Origin: Agromyces sp. Marseille-P2726
Lineage (GTDB): Bacteria > Actinomycetota > Actinomycetes > Actinomycetales > Microbacteriaceae
NCBI RefSeq assembly: GCF_902809835.1
Contig: NZ_CADDWM010000012.1
Coordinates: 124,001 to 188,000 of the forward strand
Length of the DNA: 64,000 bases
Direction of reading: 5' to 3'
Both the position numbers and the translations under genes were made by a program. The notes under the pieces are model-generated. The model saw only the letters and a list, made by a program, of their open reading frames with translations, made no database searches and was not told the origin of the DNA. Shown here piece by piece: positions 27,420 through 38,600 of the stretch (the first letter of the stretch is position 1; each line of letters opens with the position of its first letter).

Positions 27420-28441
27420 GACTCGTCCTCCCTCGCCTCGAGGAGCTTCCGTCTCTGCCGGAGCGCGAGGACGCGGTCGAGCACGATGGCACCGATGATG
27501 AGCGCGCCGACGACGGCGCGCTGCCAGAAGTCGGGAATGCCGAGGATCGGCAGAGCCCGGTTGATGGTGAGCAGCAGCCCGGCGCCGATGGCCGCACCCC
27601 AGACGGTGCCGCTCCCGCCGAAGATCGCGACACCGCCGATGACGGCCGCGCCGACGGCGTCGAGTTCCCATCCCGAACCCGCTTGGGAACTCACGGTTCC
27701 GTACCGGGCTGCGTAGAGCACACCCGCGAGCCCGGCGAGCGCCCCCGAGAGCACGAACGCGACGAGCAGTCGACGGGTGACCCGAAGCCCGTAGAGCTCA
27801 GCGGCGTCGGGGTCAGACCCGATCGCGTAGAACTCGCGCCCCGCTCGGCTGTTCTTCATGACCCAGCCGGCGACGATCAGCACGACGAGCGCGATGATCG
27901 TGAGGATCGGGATGAAGAGGACCTGGCCGGTGCCGAGGGCGAGGAAATCGCGTGGCAGATCCGATGCGTTCACCCGGTCGCCGCCCGCCCACAACACGTT
28001 GATGCCGCGATAGGCGTAGAGCGTACCGAGCGTGATGACGAGCGACGGCACCTTGGCGAAGGCGACGAGGGCGCCGTTCACGAGGCCGAGCACAGCGCCG
28101 AAGACGATGACGATGAGGAACACCGCGAGGGTCGGGATGCCCTGCAGGTCGATGAACAGCCGGCCCGTGAGGTAGGCCGAGAGCCCGAGGACTGAGCCGA
28201 CCGACAGGTCGACGTTGCGGGTGATGATCACGATCGCCTGGCCCACCGCGAGCAGCACGAGGATCGACGGCGTCAGCAGCAGGTCGCGCCAGCCGTCGGC
28301 GCTGAACAGGAAGTTCGGGTTGGCGATGGTGGCCGCGAGGATCACGAGCAGCAGGGCGAGGAGGATGCCGAACTCGCGCACGGCGCTCACCGCGCGCAGG
28401 CGCTTGGTGACATCCGACCTCTCGATGGTGGGTGCGGTCAC
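27416..28441 (-). CDS. rhaP: rhamnose ABC transporter permease 1
   Basis: A 341-residue RbsC-type permease: [60 protein letters not shown] (coupling loop) and [20 protein letters not shown]. Paired with rhaQ it should form a heterodimeric channel, as in the rhizobial RhaSTPQ importer. The start overlaps the rhaT stop by 4 bases, and its own stop overlaps rhaQ by 4. Confidence 0.92.
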   Translation of the reverse strand: MTAPTIERSDVTKRLRAVSAVREFGILLALLLVILAATIANPNFLFSADGWRDLLLTPSILVLLAVGQAIVIITRNVDLSVGSVLGLSAYLTGRLFIDLQGIPTLAVFLIVIVFGAVLGLVNGALVAFAKVPSLVITLGTLYAYRGINVLWAGGDRVNASDLPRDFLALGTGQVLFIPILTIIALVVLIVAGWVMKNSRAGREFYAIGSDPDAAELYGLRVTRRLLVAFVLSGALAGLAGVLYAARYGTVSSQAGSGWELDAVGAAVIGGVAIFGGSGTVWGAAIGAGLLLTINRALPILGIPDFWQRAVVGALIIGAIVLDRVLALRQRRKLLEAREDES

Positions 28442-29958
28442 GACTGGGCTCCTGTCGCGTGGGTGGCGGCGAACATGACGTTCTCGGATGTCGCGTCCGC
28501 GCGATCGAGCTCGGCGGTGATGCGGCCCTCCCGCATGACGAGGACGCGGTCGGCCATGCCGAGCACCTCGGGAAGCTCCGACGAGATCATGAGGATGCCC
28601 ATGCCGCGCCCCGCCAGCTCGGAGAGCAGGCGGTGCACCTCCGCCTTGGTGCCGACGTCGATGCCGCGGGTGGGCTCATCGATGATCAGCACCTTCGGTT
28701 CCGTCGCGAGCCACTTGCCGAGCACGACCTTCTGCTGATTGCCACCCGAGAGCGTGCCGGCGAGGGAGCTGAGGGCGTTCGTCTTCACTTCGAGCCGGCT
28801 CGCCCACAACCGCGCCGCCGCGTTCTCGGATCGGCCGGTGATGATGCCGGCCTTCGCGAGACGTTCCCGGATCGCGACGGTGAGGTTCCGGGCCACGGAT
28901 GACTCGAGCACGAGCCCCTGGCGCCGTCGGTCTTCGGGCACGAGGGCGACGCCGCGTTCCATCGCCTCGGCGGGCTTGCGCTTGGGCAGCGACGTCCCGG
29001 TCACCCGGACGCTGCCCGAGTCGTAGCCGTCGACGCCGAAGATGGCCCGCGCCACCTCGCTTCGACCGGCGCCGACGAGGCCCGCGAGTCCGACGATCTC
29101 GCCGGACCGCACGGTGAGGTCGATGTCGTGGAAGATCCCGGCGCTCGTGAGTCCCTCGACCTCGAGCAGCGGAGGCCCGATTCGAGCGTCCAGCTTCGGG
29201 AACAGGTCGGTCACCTCGCGACCCACCATCTGGCGCACGATCGCGTCGACGCTCGTCTCGTGGATGGGGCTTGTGGCGATGTAGGCTCCGTCGCGCATCA
29301 CGGTGACGGTGTCGCAGAGCGCGAACACCTCGTCGAAGCGGTGCGAGATGAAGACGAGCGCACGGCCTTCATCGCGAAGGCTCCGTGCGATGGCGAAGAG
29401 CCGATCGACCTCGACGCCCGAGAGTGCAGCGGTCGGCTCGTCCATGATGAGGAGCTTGGCGTCGAGCGAGACGGCCTTGGCGATCTCGATGACCTGCTGG
29501 TCGGCGATGGAGAGGCCCTCGGCGGGGCGGTCGGGATCGATTCGCACGGCCAGTCGCTGGAACAGGCGTTCGAGCTCGGCCCGCATGGCCGATCGGTCGA
29601 TCCGGCCGAAGCGGTTCACCGGCTGTCGGCCCATGAAGACGTTCTCGGTGACCGAGAGGTCGGGGAAGAGCGTCGGCTCCTGGTAGATCACGGCGACGCC
29701 CGCGGCCTTCGATTCCGCCGTCGAGGTGAAGTCGACGTCCTCACCATCGAGGCGGAACTCGCCGCCGTCGCGCTGGTAGAGGCCGGCCACGATCTTCACG
29801 AGCGTCGACTTGCCGGCCCCGTTCTCGCCGACCAGGGCGTGGATGGAACCGCCATGCACGCTCAGGGTGCCGGAGCGGAGCGCGACGACCGACCCGAATT
29901 CCTTCCGGATGTCGCGCAGCTCGAGGACCGGAACGGCACCGGCCGGATTGCTCGTCAT
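28438..29958 (-). CDS. rhaT: rhamnose ABC transporter ATP-binding protein
   Basis: 506 residues with two ABC domains in tandem, as in all RbsA-like sugar importers. The first has Walker [13 protein letters not shown], signature [16 protein letters not shown] and Walker [13 protein letters not shown]. The second has the degenerate Walker [20 protein letters not shown], signature [15 protein letters not shown] and Walker [17 protein letters not shown]. This is the ATPase called RhaT in rhizobia, unrelated to the E. coli symporter of that name. First gene of the operon; CGAGCAGG precedes the ATG. Divergent from the LacI-type regulator. Confidence 0.92.
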   Translation of the reverse strand: MTSNPAGAVPVLELRDIRKEFGSVVALRSGTLSVHGGSIHALVGENGAGKSTLVKIVAGLYQRDGGEFRLDGEDVDFTSTAESKAAGVAVIYQEPTLFPDLSVTENVFMGRQPVNRFGRIDRSAMRAELERLFQRLAVRIDPDRPAEGLSIADQQVIEIAKAVSLDAKLLIMDEPTAALSGVEVDRLFAIARSLRDEGRALVFISHRFDEVFALCDTVTVMRDGAYIATSPIHETSVDAIVRQMVGREVTDLFPKLDARIGPPLLEVEGLTSAGIFHDIDLTVRSGEIVGLAGLVGAGRSEVARAIFGVDGYDSGSVRVTGTSLPKRKPAEAMERGVALVPEDRRRQGLVLESSVARNLTVAIRERLAKAGIITGRSENAAARLWASRLEVKTNALSSLAGTLSGGNQQKVVLGKWLATEPKVLIIDEPTRGIDVGTKAEVHRLLSELAGRGMGILMISSELPEVLGMADRVLVMREGRITAELDRADATSENVMFAATHATGAQS

Positions 29959-30012
29959 TGAACCTGCTCGCTTCTCGTGATCGCTTTCGAGGCCGCTGGT
30001 CGACGGTGGGAG

Positions 30013-30147
30013 TGAATCGATTCAAACGCCCTCGCGACGGCAAGGTTGCCACGGTTGGGCTTTCACGTCAAGCCGCGAGCGGCGACCGTGACCGAAACAT
30101 CGCCGGAAGACGGCGCGGCGTCTGGCCACGGCGTATGAATCGTTTCA
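30013..30147. promoter_or_regulatory. two LacI-type operators between rhaT and its regulator
   Basis: TGAATCGATTCA (30013-30024) is a perfect 12-base palindrome with the central CG typical of LacI-family sites. TGAATCGTTTCA (30136-30147) differs at one position. The first lies 55 bases upstream of the rhaT start. The second ends 10 bases before TACACT (30158-30163), a -10 candidate for the regulator gene, and covers its expected -35 region. One site per promoter fits repression of both directions with release by rhamnose or a derivative. Confidence 0.8.
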
Positions 30148-30227
30148 CAATTCCGGGTACACTACGGTCATCCCGCGGTCAGACGTGGCGAACTCACCGC
30201 CACCCCGGGTTCGAAGGAGAGCAGCGC

Positions 30228-31247
30228 GTGGCAGTCAGCGTGCGGGATGTCGCAGCTGCGGCATCCGTGTCGGTCGGAACGGTCTCGAACGTGCTCAATC
30301 GACCCGACAAGGTCGCGCCGGCGACGGTCGCGCGCGTCACGGCCGCCATCGAGGAACTCGGATTCGTGCGGAACGACGCCGCCCGCCAGCTCAGGGCGGG
30401 CCGCAGCCGTTCGATCGGCCTGGTGGTGCTCGATGTTCGCAACCCCTTCTTCACCGATGTCGCCCGTGGTGCGGAGGACCGTGCCGCGGAGGAGGGCATG
30501 ACGATCCTCGTCGGCAACAGCGACGAGAACTCCGATCGCGAAGGCTCCTACCTCGACCTCTTCGAGGAGCAGCGCGTGCACGGCGTGCTGATCTCGCCGC
30601 TGACCGATGACCTCCCTCGCCTCGAGCGGCTGCGCTCGCGGGGCACCCCGGTCGTGCTGGTGGATCGCGAGTCCGCCGACCGGCGATTCTCGTCGGTCGC
30701 CGTCGACGATGTCGCGGGGGGATCGCTCGCCGTCCGTCACCTCGTCGAGACGGGGCGACGTCGCATCGCGTTCGTCGGGGGGCCCCGGAGCATCCGCCAG
30801 GTCGTCGATCGCCTCGAGGGCGCCCGACTGGCCGCGGCCGATCACCCCGACGTGACGCTCGAGGTCGTCGAGACCGAATCCCTGACGGTGCTGCAGGGCC
30901 GTGCTGCGGGCGAGGCCATCCGTGCTCGGCCGGCATCCGAGAGACCCGACGCGATCTTCGCCGCCAACGACCTGCTCGCCGTGGGCGTGCTCCAGGGCCT
31001 GATGATCCAGGGAGGGGTGCGCGTTCCCGAGGAGATCGCCCTCATCGGCTACGACGACATCGACTTCGCCTCCGCCACCGTCGTACCGCTCTCCTCCATC
31101 CGGCAGCCCGCCTCGCTCATCGGCTACACCGCGGTCGACCTGCTGCTCAAGGAGGCGTCACTCGGCGACGACTTCGAACGCGATCACGTCGTCTTCCAGC
31201 CCGAGCTCGTGGTGCGGGATTCGACTCGCCCACGAATCGGAGCCTGA
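30228..31247 (+). CDS. LacI family regulator of the rhamnose operon
   Basis: 339 residues. Helix-turn-helix with hinge (VSVRDVAAAASVSVGTVSNV, LNRPDKVAPATVARVTAAIE) spans about 1-58. The periplasmic-binding-like effector domain contains SIGLVVLDVRNPFFTDVARG, VHGVLISPLTDDLPRLERLR, PVVLVDRESADRRFSSVAVD and IALIGYDDIDFASATVVPLS. The GTG at 30228 has AAGGAGAG upstream; the open frame extends further but without homology. It is divergent from the rhamnose importer, with two matching operators between. The specificity is inferred from this arrangement. Confidence 0.92.
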   Translation: MAVSVRDVAAAASVSVGTVSNVLNRPDKVAPATVARVTAAIEELGFVRNDAARQLRAGRSRSIGLVVLDVRNPFFTDVARGAEDRAAEEGMTILVGNSDENSDREGSYLDLFEEQRVHGVLISPLTDDLPRLERLRSRGTPVVLVDRESADRRFSSVAVDDVAGGSLAVRHLVETGRRRIAFVGGPRSIRQVVDRLEGARLAAADHPDVTLEVVETESLTVLQGRAAGEAIRARPASERPDAIFAANDLLAVGVLQGLMIQGGVRVPEEIALIGYDDIDFASATVVPLSSIRQPASLIGYTAVDLLLKEASLGDDFERDHVVFQPELVVRDSTRPRIGA

Positions 31248-32735
<1,488 letters not shown>

Positions 32736-32844
32736 CGGCGGGATGCCGCAGCCTGCGTTCCCGCGTTCGGCGTGACGTCCGGAAGTCGGCACTTGAATCC
32801 GGGGCGCGACGGGCGCAGAGTGGAGGGAGCGATGGAGGTCTCCA

Positions 32845-33528
32845 ATGCGTCACGCAACGGTTTCCACGGATGTCATGCCGATCCTGTCCCCGGGCAGGCA
32901 CCGCTCGCCACGGCGCGGTGCGTGCTTCATGGAGTTCGCGTCGTACCTCGCAGGTGAACGCTGGAGCGACCACCCCGCGTGTACGCACGGCACCCTCGCT
33001 CACATGGCGCGGTTGGTGAACGACCTGACGCGCGACGCCGGCCGAGCCCGGCTCACGCCCCTCATCCCGACGGTCATCGGGCTGACGAGCGACGACCCGC
33101 TGCTCGACGTCCTGCTGGCCGTTCGGGCCGCGAGTGCCGCGGTGCCGATCGCCGCCGAGGAGCGCCAGCGGTCGCAGGCCGTGGGTCTGCGTGTGGCCAT
33201 CTCCGTGCTCGCCGAACGAGACGACCCGCGTGCTGCAGACGCCATCGAGTCGGCACGGGCCGCGCTCCGCACTGCCCCAGCTGCCGACGCCTGGGCTGCC
33301 GGGTTCATCGAGCGGATCGGTCCGCTGCGCCGTCCGGGCATGAACGTCCAGCAGTGCAGGGACATCGTGACGGGCGCCGTCGACGGGATCGCTCGCGCGT
33401 GCGTCGCCGACGCCGATGATCGGCTCGTCGCGCTGCTCACGGACGCCGTGTCGGACACGGCTCGATTCGTGGGCGCAGCCCCGGCGGAAGCGGTTCCCGC
33501 CCCCGCGGACCTTCCCGTCGCCCGCTAG
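32845..33528 (+). CDS. conserved hypothetical protein with an N-terminal Cys/His cluster
   Basis: 227 residues. The N-terminal ~50 residues are striking: RHRSPRRGACFMEFASYLAG followed by ERWSDHPACTHGTLAHMARL. Cys27, His43, Cys46 and His48 could bind a metal. The rest is Ala-rich and helical, without recognisable motifs (LIPTVIGLTSDDPLLDVLLA; ERQRSQAVGLRVAISVLAE). I recall the FMExASxLAGERWSDHPxCTH segment from other uncharacterised actinobacterial proteins, but no function. A GGAGG site precedes the ATG, and another lies further upstream. Confidence 0.75.
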   Translation: MRHATVSTDVMPILSPGRHRSPRRGACFMEFASYLAGERWSDHPACTHGTLAHMARLVNDLTRDAGRARLTPLIPTVIGLTSDDPLLDVLLAVRAASAAVPIAAEERQRSQAVGLRVAISVLAERDDPRAADAIESARAALRTAPAADAWAAGFIERIGPLRRPGMNVQQCRDIVTGAVDGIARACVADADDRLVALLTDAVSDTARFVGAAPAEAVPAPADLPVAR

Positions 33529-33548
33529 GGTTCGCCGGGCAGCGGTCC

Positions 33549-33570
33549 GGGCGCGAGCTCGCGGGCGCCC
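33549..33570. terminator. hairpin between convergent genes
   Basis: GGGCGC (33549-33554) and GCGCCC (33565-33570) flank a nested palindrome GCGAGCTCGC (33553-33562). It lies between the ends of two convergent genes, so it can act as a bidirectional terminator. There is no T tract. Confidence 0.4.
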
Positions 33571-33576
33571 TGTCGC

Positions 33577-34995
33577 TCACCGCCGGGGAAGCGGGATCGG
33601 CGTGGTGAGCGCGACCTCCTCCGAGAAGTCGGCCGGCTCGAGACGCTCCGCGGCCTGAACTGGCTCGGCGGGCTCGGCTCGCTCGTGGCGCACGATGTCG
33701 CCCGGACGCGTCGGGTCGACCGCGAGCGCCGCGGTCGGGGCATCCGCGAATCGCACCGCCGGACGCCAACGCGCGACGGGATGCCGGCCCACCCGCATGC
33801 CGCGAGCGACGACGAGCCACCCGAGGCCGATCAGCGCGGCGACCGCGGCAGCCACGGACGCGACGCCCAGGCCCCACCGCGGCCCCAGCGCGTCGACCAC
33901 CGCACCGACGATGGGGGCACCGATCGGCGTGCCACCCATCATGACCGCCATGTACAGGGCGAGCACCCGCCCGCGCAGGCCGCTCTCGGTCGTCGTCTGC
34001 ACGTACCCGTTCGCCGTCGTGAGGATGGTCACCGTGGCGAACCCGAGCAGGATCGTCGACGCGGCGAAGGTCCAGAACGTCGGCATCAACGCGGCGATGA
34101 GCGCTGCCGCAGCGAAGAATCCGGATGCCGCGATGATCACGCGCATGCGGGCCCGCTCGCGTCGTGCGGCGAGCAGCGCGCCGGTGAGCGAGCCGATCGC
34201 GAGGATCGACGAGAGCAGGCCGTACTCGCCGGCGCCCCGGCCGAACTCGACCGCCATCGTGGAGGCGAAGATCGGGAAGTTCATGCCGAATGCGCCGATG
34301 AGGAAGACGATCACGAAGACGACGACGAGGTCGGGCCGGCTCGAGACGTAGCGGAACCCCGCGACGAACTGGCCGCGGGCGCGTGGAGCTCGCGGCATCC
34401 GATGCAATTGATCACGGCGCAGCATCGCCAGGGCGGCGAGCATCGCGACGAACGTGAGGGCGTTGAGCACGAAGACCCAGCCCGAGCCCACCAGCACGAT
34501 GAGCACGCCCGCAACGGCCGGACCGATCAACCGTGCGGTGTTGAACGAGGCTGAGTTCAGCGCGACCGCGTTCGACATGTTGGAGCCTGAGACGAGGTCG
34601 GAGACGAACGCCTGGCGTACCGGCGTATCGACGGCGTTGACGAGCCCGAGCAGCAGGGCGAACACGTAGAGGTGCCACAGCTCGGCGTGGCCGAACACGA
34701 GCAGCAGGCCGAGCGCCAGGCCGAGCAGGCCGAGGGTGCTCTGCGTGCCGAAGAGGATCTTGCGGCGGTCGAAGCGGTCGGCGATGAGGCCGGTGACGGG
34801 TACGAGCACCAGCTGCGGCGCGAACTGCAGGGCCATCGTGATTCCGACGGCGAGCGCGTCGTTGGCGGTGAGCTCGGTCAGCACCACCCAGTTCTGGGCG
34901 GTGGCCTGCATCCAGGTGCCGACGTTCGAGACGAGGGCGCCGATGAACCAGATGCGGTAGTTGCGGGTCGCAAGGGAGCGGAACATGGCACTCAC
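33577..34995 (-). CDS. MFS exporter (EntS/MFS_3-like)
   Basis: 472 residues with about 12 membrane helices in the first 400. The opening FRSLATRNYRIWFIGALVSN, VGTWMQATAQNWVVLTELTA and ADRFDRRKILFGTQSTLG are typical of the MFS_3 (EntS-like) exporter group, often called drug or siderophore exporters. A cytoplasmic tail of about 60 residues ends the protein. The GTG start at 34995 overlaps the MarR stop (GTGA, 34992-34995), so the two are translationally coupled; an ATG 9 bases further in is possible. Regulation by the MarR protein is likely. The substrate is unknown. Confidence 0.87.
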   Translation of the reverse strand: MSAMFRSLATRNYRIWFIGALVSNVGTWMQATAQNWVVLTELTANDALAVGITMALQFAPQLVLVPVTGLIADRFDRRKILFGTQSTLGLLGLALGLLLVFGHAELWHLYVFALLLGLVNAVDTPVRQAFVSDLVSGSNMSNAVALNSASFNTARLIGPAVAGVLIVLVGSGWVFVLNALTFVAMLAALAMLRRDQLHRMPRAPRARGQFVAGFRYVSSRPDLVVVFVIVFLIGAFGMNFPIFASTMAVEFGRGAGEYGLLSSILAIGSLTGALLAARRERARMRVIIAASGFFAAAALIAALMPTFWTFAASTILLGFATVTILTTANGYVQTTTESGLRGRVLALYMAVMMGGTPIGAPIVGAVVDALGPRWGLGVASVAAAVAALIGLGWLVVARGMRVGRHPVARWRPAVRFADAPTAALAVDPTRPGDIVRHERAEPAEPVQAAERLEPADFSEEVALTTPIPLPRR

Positions 34996-35474
34996 TGGTC
35001 GATGATCCTCCCGAGGATGGTCGTGGCGTCGGCGAGCGTCTCTCGCTCGGCGGGGGTGAGCGCGGCGAATCGCTTGGCGAGCCAGGCGTCGCGACGACGA
35101 CGGGTCTCTCGGATGATCGCCTCGCCCGATTCGGTGGTCGAGACGAGCACCTTGCGTCCGTCATCGGGTGCGGTGGCACGCGTCGCGTAGCCGGCGTCGA
35201 CCAGGCAGTTCACCGTGCGATTCATCGACGGTGCCGTCACCCGCTCGAGGTCGGCCAGGCGGCCGATCGTGAGCGGGCCCTCGCTCGAGATCCAGCCGAG
35301 GGTCGAGAACTGCGAGGCGCTGAGCTCGGTCTCGGTGCGCTCCTGCCGGAGTCGCCGGGCCAGCCGCATGATCGCGATGCGCAGCTCGCTGCTCTGTTCG
35401 GCGAGGGTCGGACGTCGAGCGGATGTTGCGGGGGAAGACCCTGGGGACAGAGTTGTGTGTGCGACATCCGTCAT
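34992..35474 (-). CDS. MarR family repressor
   Basis: 160 residues. The winged helix includes LSASQFSTLGWISSEGPLTI, GRLADLERVTAPSMNRTVNC, LVDAGYATRATAPDDGRKVL and the C-terminal dimer helix TPAERETLADATTILGRII. The ATG at 35474 has TAGACT 7 bases upstream (35487-35482), which lies inside an extended dyad that is the likely self-binding site. Together with the MFS gene this is a standard MarR-controlled efflux operon, responding to an unknown small molecule. Confidence 0.9.
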   Translation of the reverse strand: MTDVAHTTLSPGSSPATSARRPTLAEQSSELRIAIMRLARRLRQERTETELSASQFSTLGWISSEGPLTIGRLADLERVTAPSMNRTVNCLVDAGYATRATAPDDGRKVLVSTTESGEAIIRETRRRRDAWLAKRFAALTPAERETLADATTILGRIIDQ

Positions 35475-35475
35475 G

Positions 35476-35509
35476 ATGCTTAGTCTAACAAATTAGTTAG
35501 CCTAAGCAT
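35476..35509. promoter_or_regulatory. MarR autoregulatory operator over the promoter
   Basis: Outer arms ATGCTTAG (35476-35483) and CTAAGCAT (35502-35509) are exact inverses. Inside, CTAAC (35485-35489) pairs with GTTAG (35496-35500) around AAATTA. The AT-rich nested dyad stands out in the GC-rich sequence and covers the -10 hexamer TAGACT. It starts one base upstream of the MarR ATG. Confidence 0.75.
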
Positions 35510-35544
35510 TACCCTCGGGCAGGCCGCGACCCTGAACGCCGCGA

Positions 35545-35574
35545 AGGCCCGCCCCGCGGACGCGGAGCGGGCCT
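35545..35574 (-). terminator. terminator hairpin after the GH31 gene
   Basis: AGGCCCGC (35545-35552) pairs with GCGGGCCT (35567-35574), with inner CCGC/GCGG pairing. It starts 28 bases beyond the GH31 stop on the minus strand and separates that gene from the MarR promoter. Confidence 0.6.
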
Positions 35575-35602
35575 CCTCGACGCTGCTCGAATCAGTGCGC
35601 CA

Positions 35603-38600
35603 TCATTCGCAGGTGAACCTCGCGTCGCCCCAGACGCCGTGTGCACCGTTGATGCTGCCGGGGGCCTCGACGATGAGGTCGACGTACTGCGCTCCCGTCA
35701 GGTCGACGTTCACCGACTCGGGTGCGAACCCCGGCGTGAAGGTTCTCGACTGGTACCGGTTCGTGCCGTCGGTGTCGACCTTGAAGATCACGTTGCCGCC
35801 GAACCCGTACTCGAGTCCGACCTCGGCGGTGAACGCCGAGCACACGCCGCCCACGTAGTACGTGATCTTGGATTGCGCGTGGACGCCGAGCCCCTTCTCG
35901 TACTCGGGCGACTCGCCGGTTGCGGGATCCGTGTAGTTGACCTTCAGCGGGAGATCCGGCGAGTTCGCGGCATCCTTGTTGGCCACGTCCTTGCCGATGA
36001 CGCCCCAACCGTTCGTCGCGCTCAGCCACTCGAGGTCGGATGCCCACGCCGACGCCGTCGGTGCCGGCGGCAGCGGCTGGTCGACGACCTGCCAGTCGAA
36101 GATCTTCAGCCGGCTCTCGGTCGGCAGCACGACGTACGCGAGCTCCTTCGCAGGGTTGAGCCGCACGAGGTTCGAGTACACCTGATACGGGTACGTCGGA
36201 TACTCGTAGACGTCGGGGTTCGACGCACTGTTGCGTCCCAGCGACTTCACTGCGACGGTGGCACCGCCGAGACCCGACGCCTGCGGCAGCCAGTTCGGGA
36301 AGAAGACGTTCTGCCTCGAGACTGTGCCGTCGGTGTAGGTGAGCGTCAGCTCGGGATTCACCCCCGACCCGGATGCCGCGGACGCGAGCAGCGCGAGGTG
36401 CGTGCCCTGGCCGCTGAGGGCGATCGTCTGGCCCGCGGGTGCGACCGAGTTCGGGGTCCCGACCGGTTCCGGCCAGCGGTACTCGATCGCCGCGTCGCCG
36501 CTGCCGACCGTCACCACCCCGCCCGGAGTCGCTCCGGCGGCAGCGAGCGCGTCGGCCGAGAACGACGCACCACCACCGTCGAAGTTTCCGGCTCCAGCGG
36601 TCGCGACATCGGTGATGGAGACGGCGTTGTACGCACCGGCGAGTGAGCCGTACGCGACATACAGCTGATTCGCGCCCGACACCGTCTGGGACTCCCGCTT
36701 CGACAGGTACGACGCCTGGACGGTGACCGTCTGCAGGTCGGCGGCTGCGGCATCCGTCACCTCGAAGACGAACTCGGCGGTGATCGTCTCGCCCTTCTTC
36801 ACCGTGTCCGCATGGTTGCCGGTCGCGGAGACCAACGTCCATCCCTCGGGAGCGATCGGCGTGAGCAGCACATCGTCCTTCGCCTTGCTGCCGGTGTTCC
36901 GGAACGTCGCGGTCGCCGTGGTCTGGTCGCCTTGGAAGACGCGGTCGGTGAGGGCGACGGTCACGGACGCCGCCGTGGCATCCGCGTCCTGACCGCCCAC
37001 GCCGCTCGTGTCGGTGAGCATGAGGCGTGCCGACTCGACTGAGGCGATCTCGCCGGTCGCGATGACCACGACCCCGCCCGCCTGGTCGGCGACGTATGCC
37101 CAGCCGGCCTGCTCGTCGAGGAGTGCGACGTCGTCGACTCGAGGCAGCGTGCGGTCGTCGAGCTTCACGGTGTTCGGCTCCGAACCCGTGTGCGCCTCGA
37201 TGCGGTAGGGCCGTGCGTCGGCCATGCCGTCGTACGCGCCGTCGCGCTTGCCGATTTCGATCTTCACCGTGCCCTTCTTGCCGGGCTTCGGTGCGTCGAC
37301 GGTGAACCGCTGGGTGCTCGACTCGCCGTCGGCGTACGCCCGGGTGACCTCGTCGTCCTCGTAGAGCGTGAACTCCGAGCTGCCCTGCGGGTACACCGAC
37401 AGCGTGACCGGTGCATCCTCGGGAACGAGCGACGCGTTGCGCGCGGTGATGCCCTGGGGTACGAGCGCGCCCGCCCGCACGAAGATCGGCAGCCGGTCGA
37501 GCGGCGCAGGGTGGCCGTTGATCACCTTTCCGCCCTCGTGGACGGCCCCCGACCAGTAGTCGACCCACTGCGTGCCCTCGGGCAGGTAGATGCCGTTGCG
37601 GACATCCGTCTTCGTGAAGACCGGAGCGACGAGGTAGTCGGTGCCGAGCAGGAACTCGGTGTTCGCCTCCTCGCTGTAGGCGCCCGGATCATTCGGGTAC
37701 TCGAGCGCGAGCGATCGCATCATCGGGACACCGGTGCGGTGCGACTCCTCGGCGAGCGTGTAGATGTAGGGCATCAGCCGCTGACGGAGCTGCAGGTAGT
37801 CACGATTGATCTCGGTCGCCTCGTCGCCGTAGAGCCACGGACGCTTGTCGACCGAAGCCCAGCCGCTCATCGAATAGAGGGCCGGTGCGAACGCCTTCCA
37901 CTGCAGGTCGCGCACGTAGCTCTCGGCGGAACCGCCGAAGATTCCGTCGACGTCGCCGGTCGTGAACGCGAGGCCCGAGTTGCCGGCACCGGTGAGCGCC
38001 GAGACCTGCCAGCGCACGGCATCGAGGTCGCCGGCGTGGTCGCCGGTCCACTGCATGCCGCAGCGCTGGGACCCGGCCCAGCCTTCGACCATGAGCGAGG
38101 TGCCGCGGGCGTCCGAGTACTGCTCGATACCGTTGTAGGCCGACTCGCAGCCGGTGAGCGCCAGGCGGTACCCGTTGCCCACCCAGGCCACGTCGAGCTT
38201 CCGGAGGCGGATGCCGGCCTCACCGACCTCGTACGCCTGCTCGGTCAGTGAACGCTGGGTCCAGAGGCCGGTCTGGAGGTTCGTCTCCGCAGCGATCGCG
38301 TCGACCGTCTCGGGCAGCTCCTGGTATTCGCAGCCGTAGCCGTCGTTCACGAGCATCCATCCGGCCGGCATGTCATGCTCGACGAACTGCTTCGCGATGT
38401 CGAGTGCCTGGGGCGTCCTGAGCTTCAGCGGGTCCTTGTAGCCGTTGTACGTCGGGCTGGACCGGTTGTAGCAGTCGGCGTCCCCGTACTCGAGCGCGTA
38501 GACCGGCGGCATGAGCGGTCGGCCGGTCAGCTGCGTGTAGGACTCCAGCGACTGCTTGTAGTCGCCGACGAAGAAGTACGCGTCGAAGCGGCGCTCCTCA

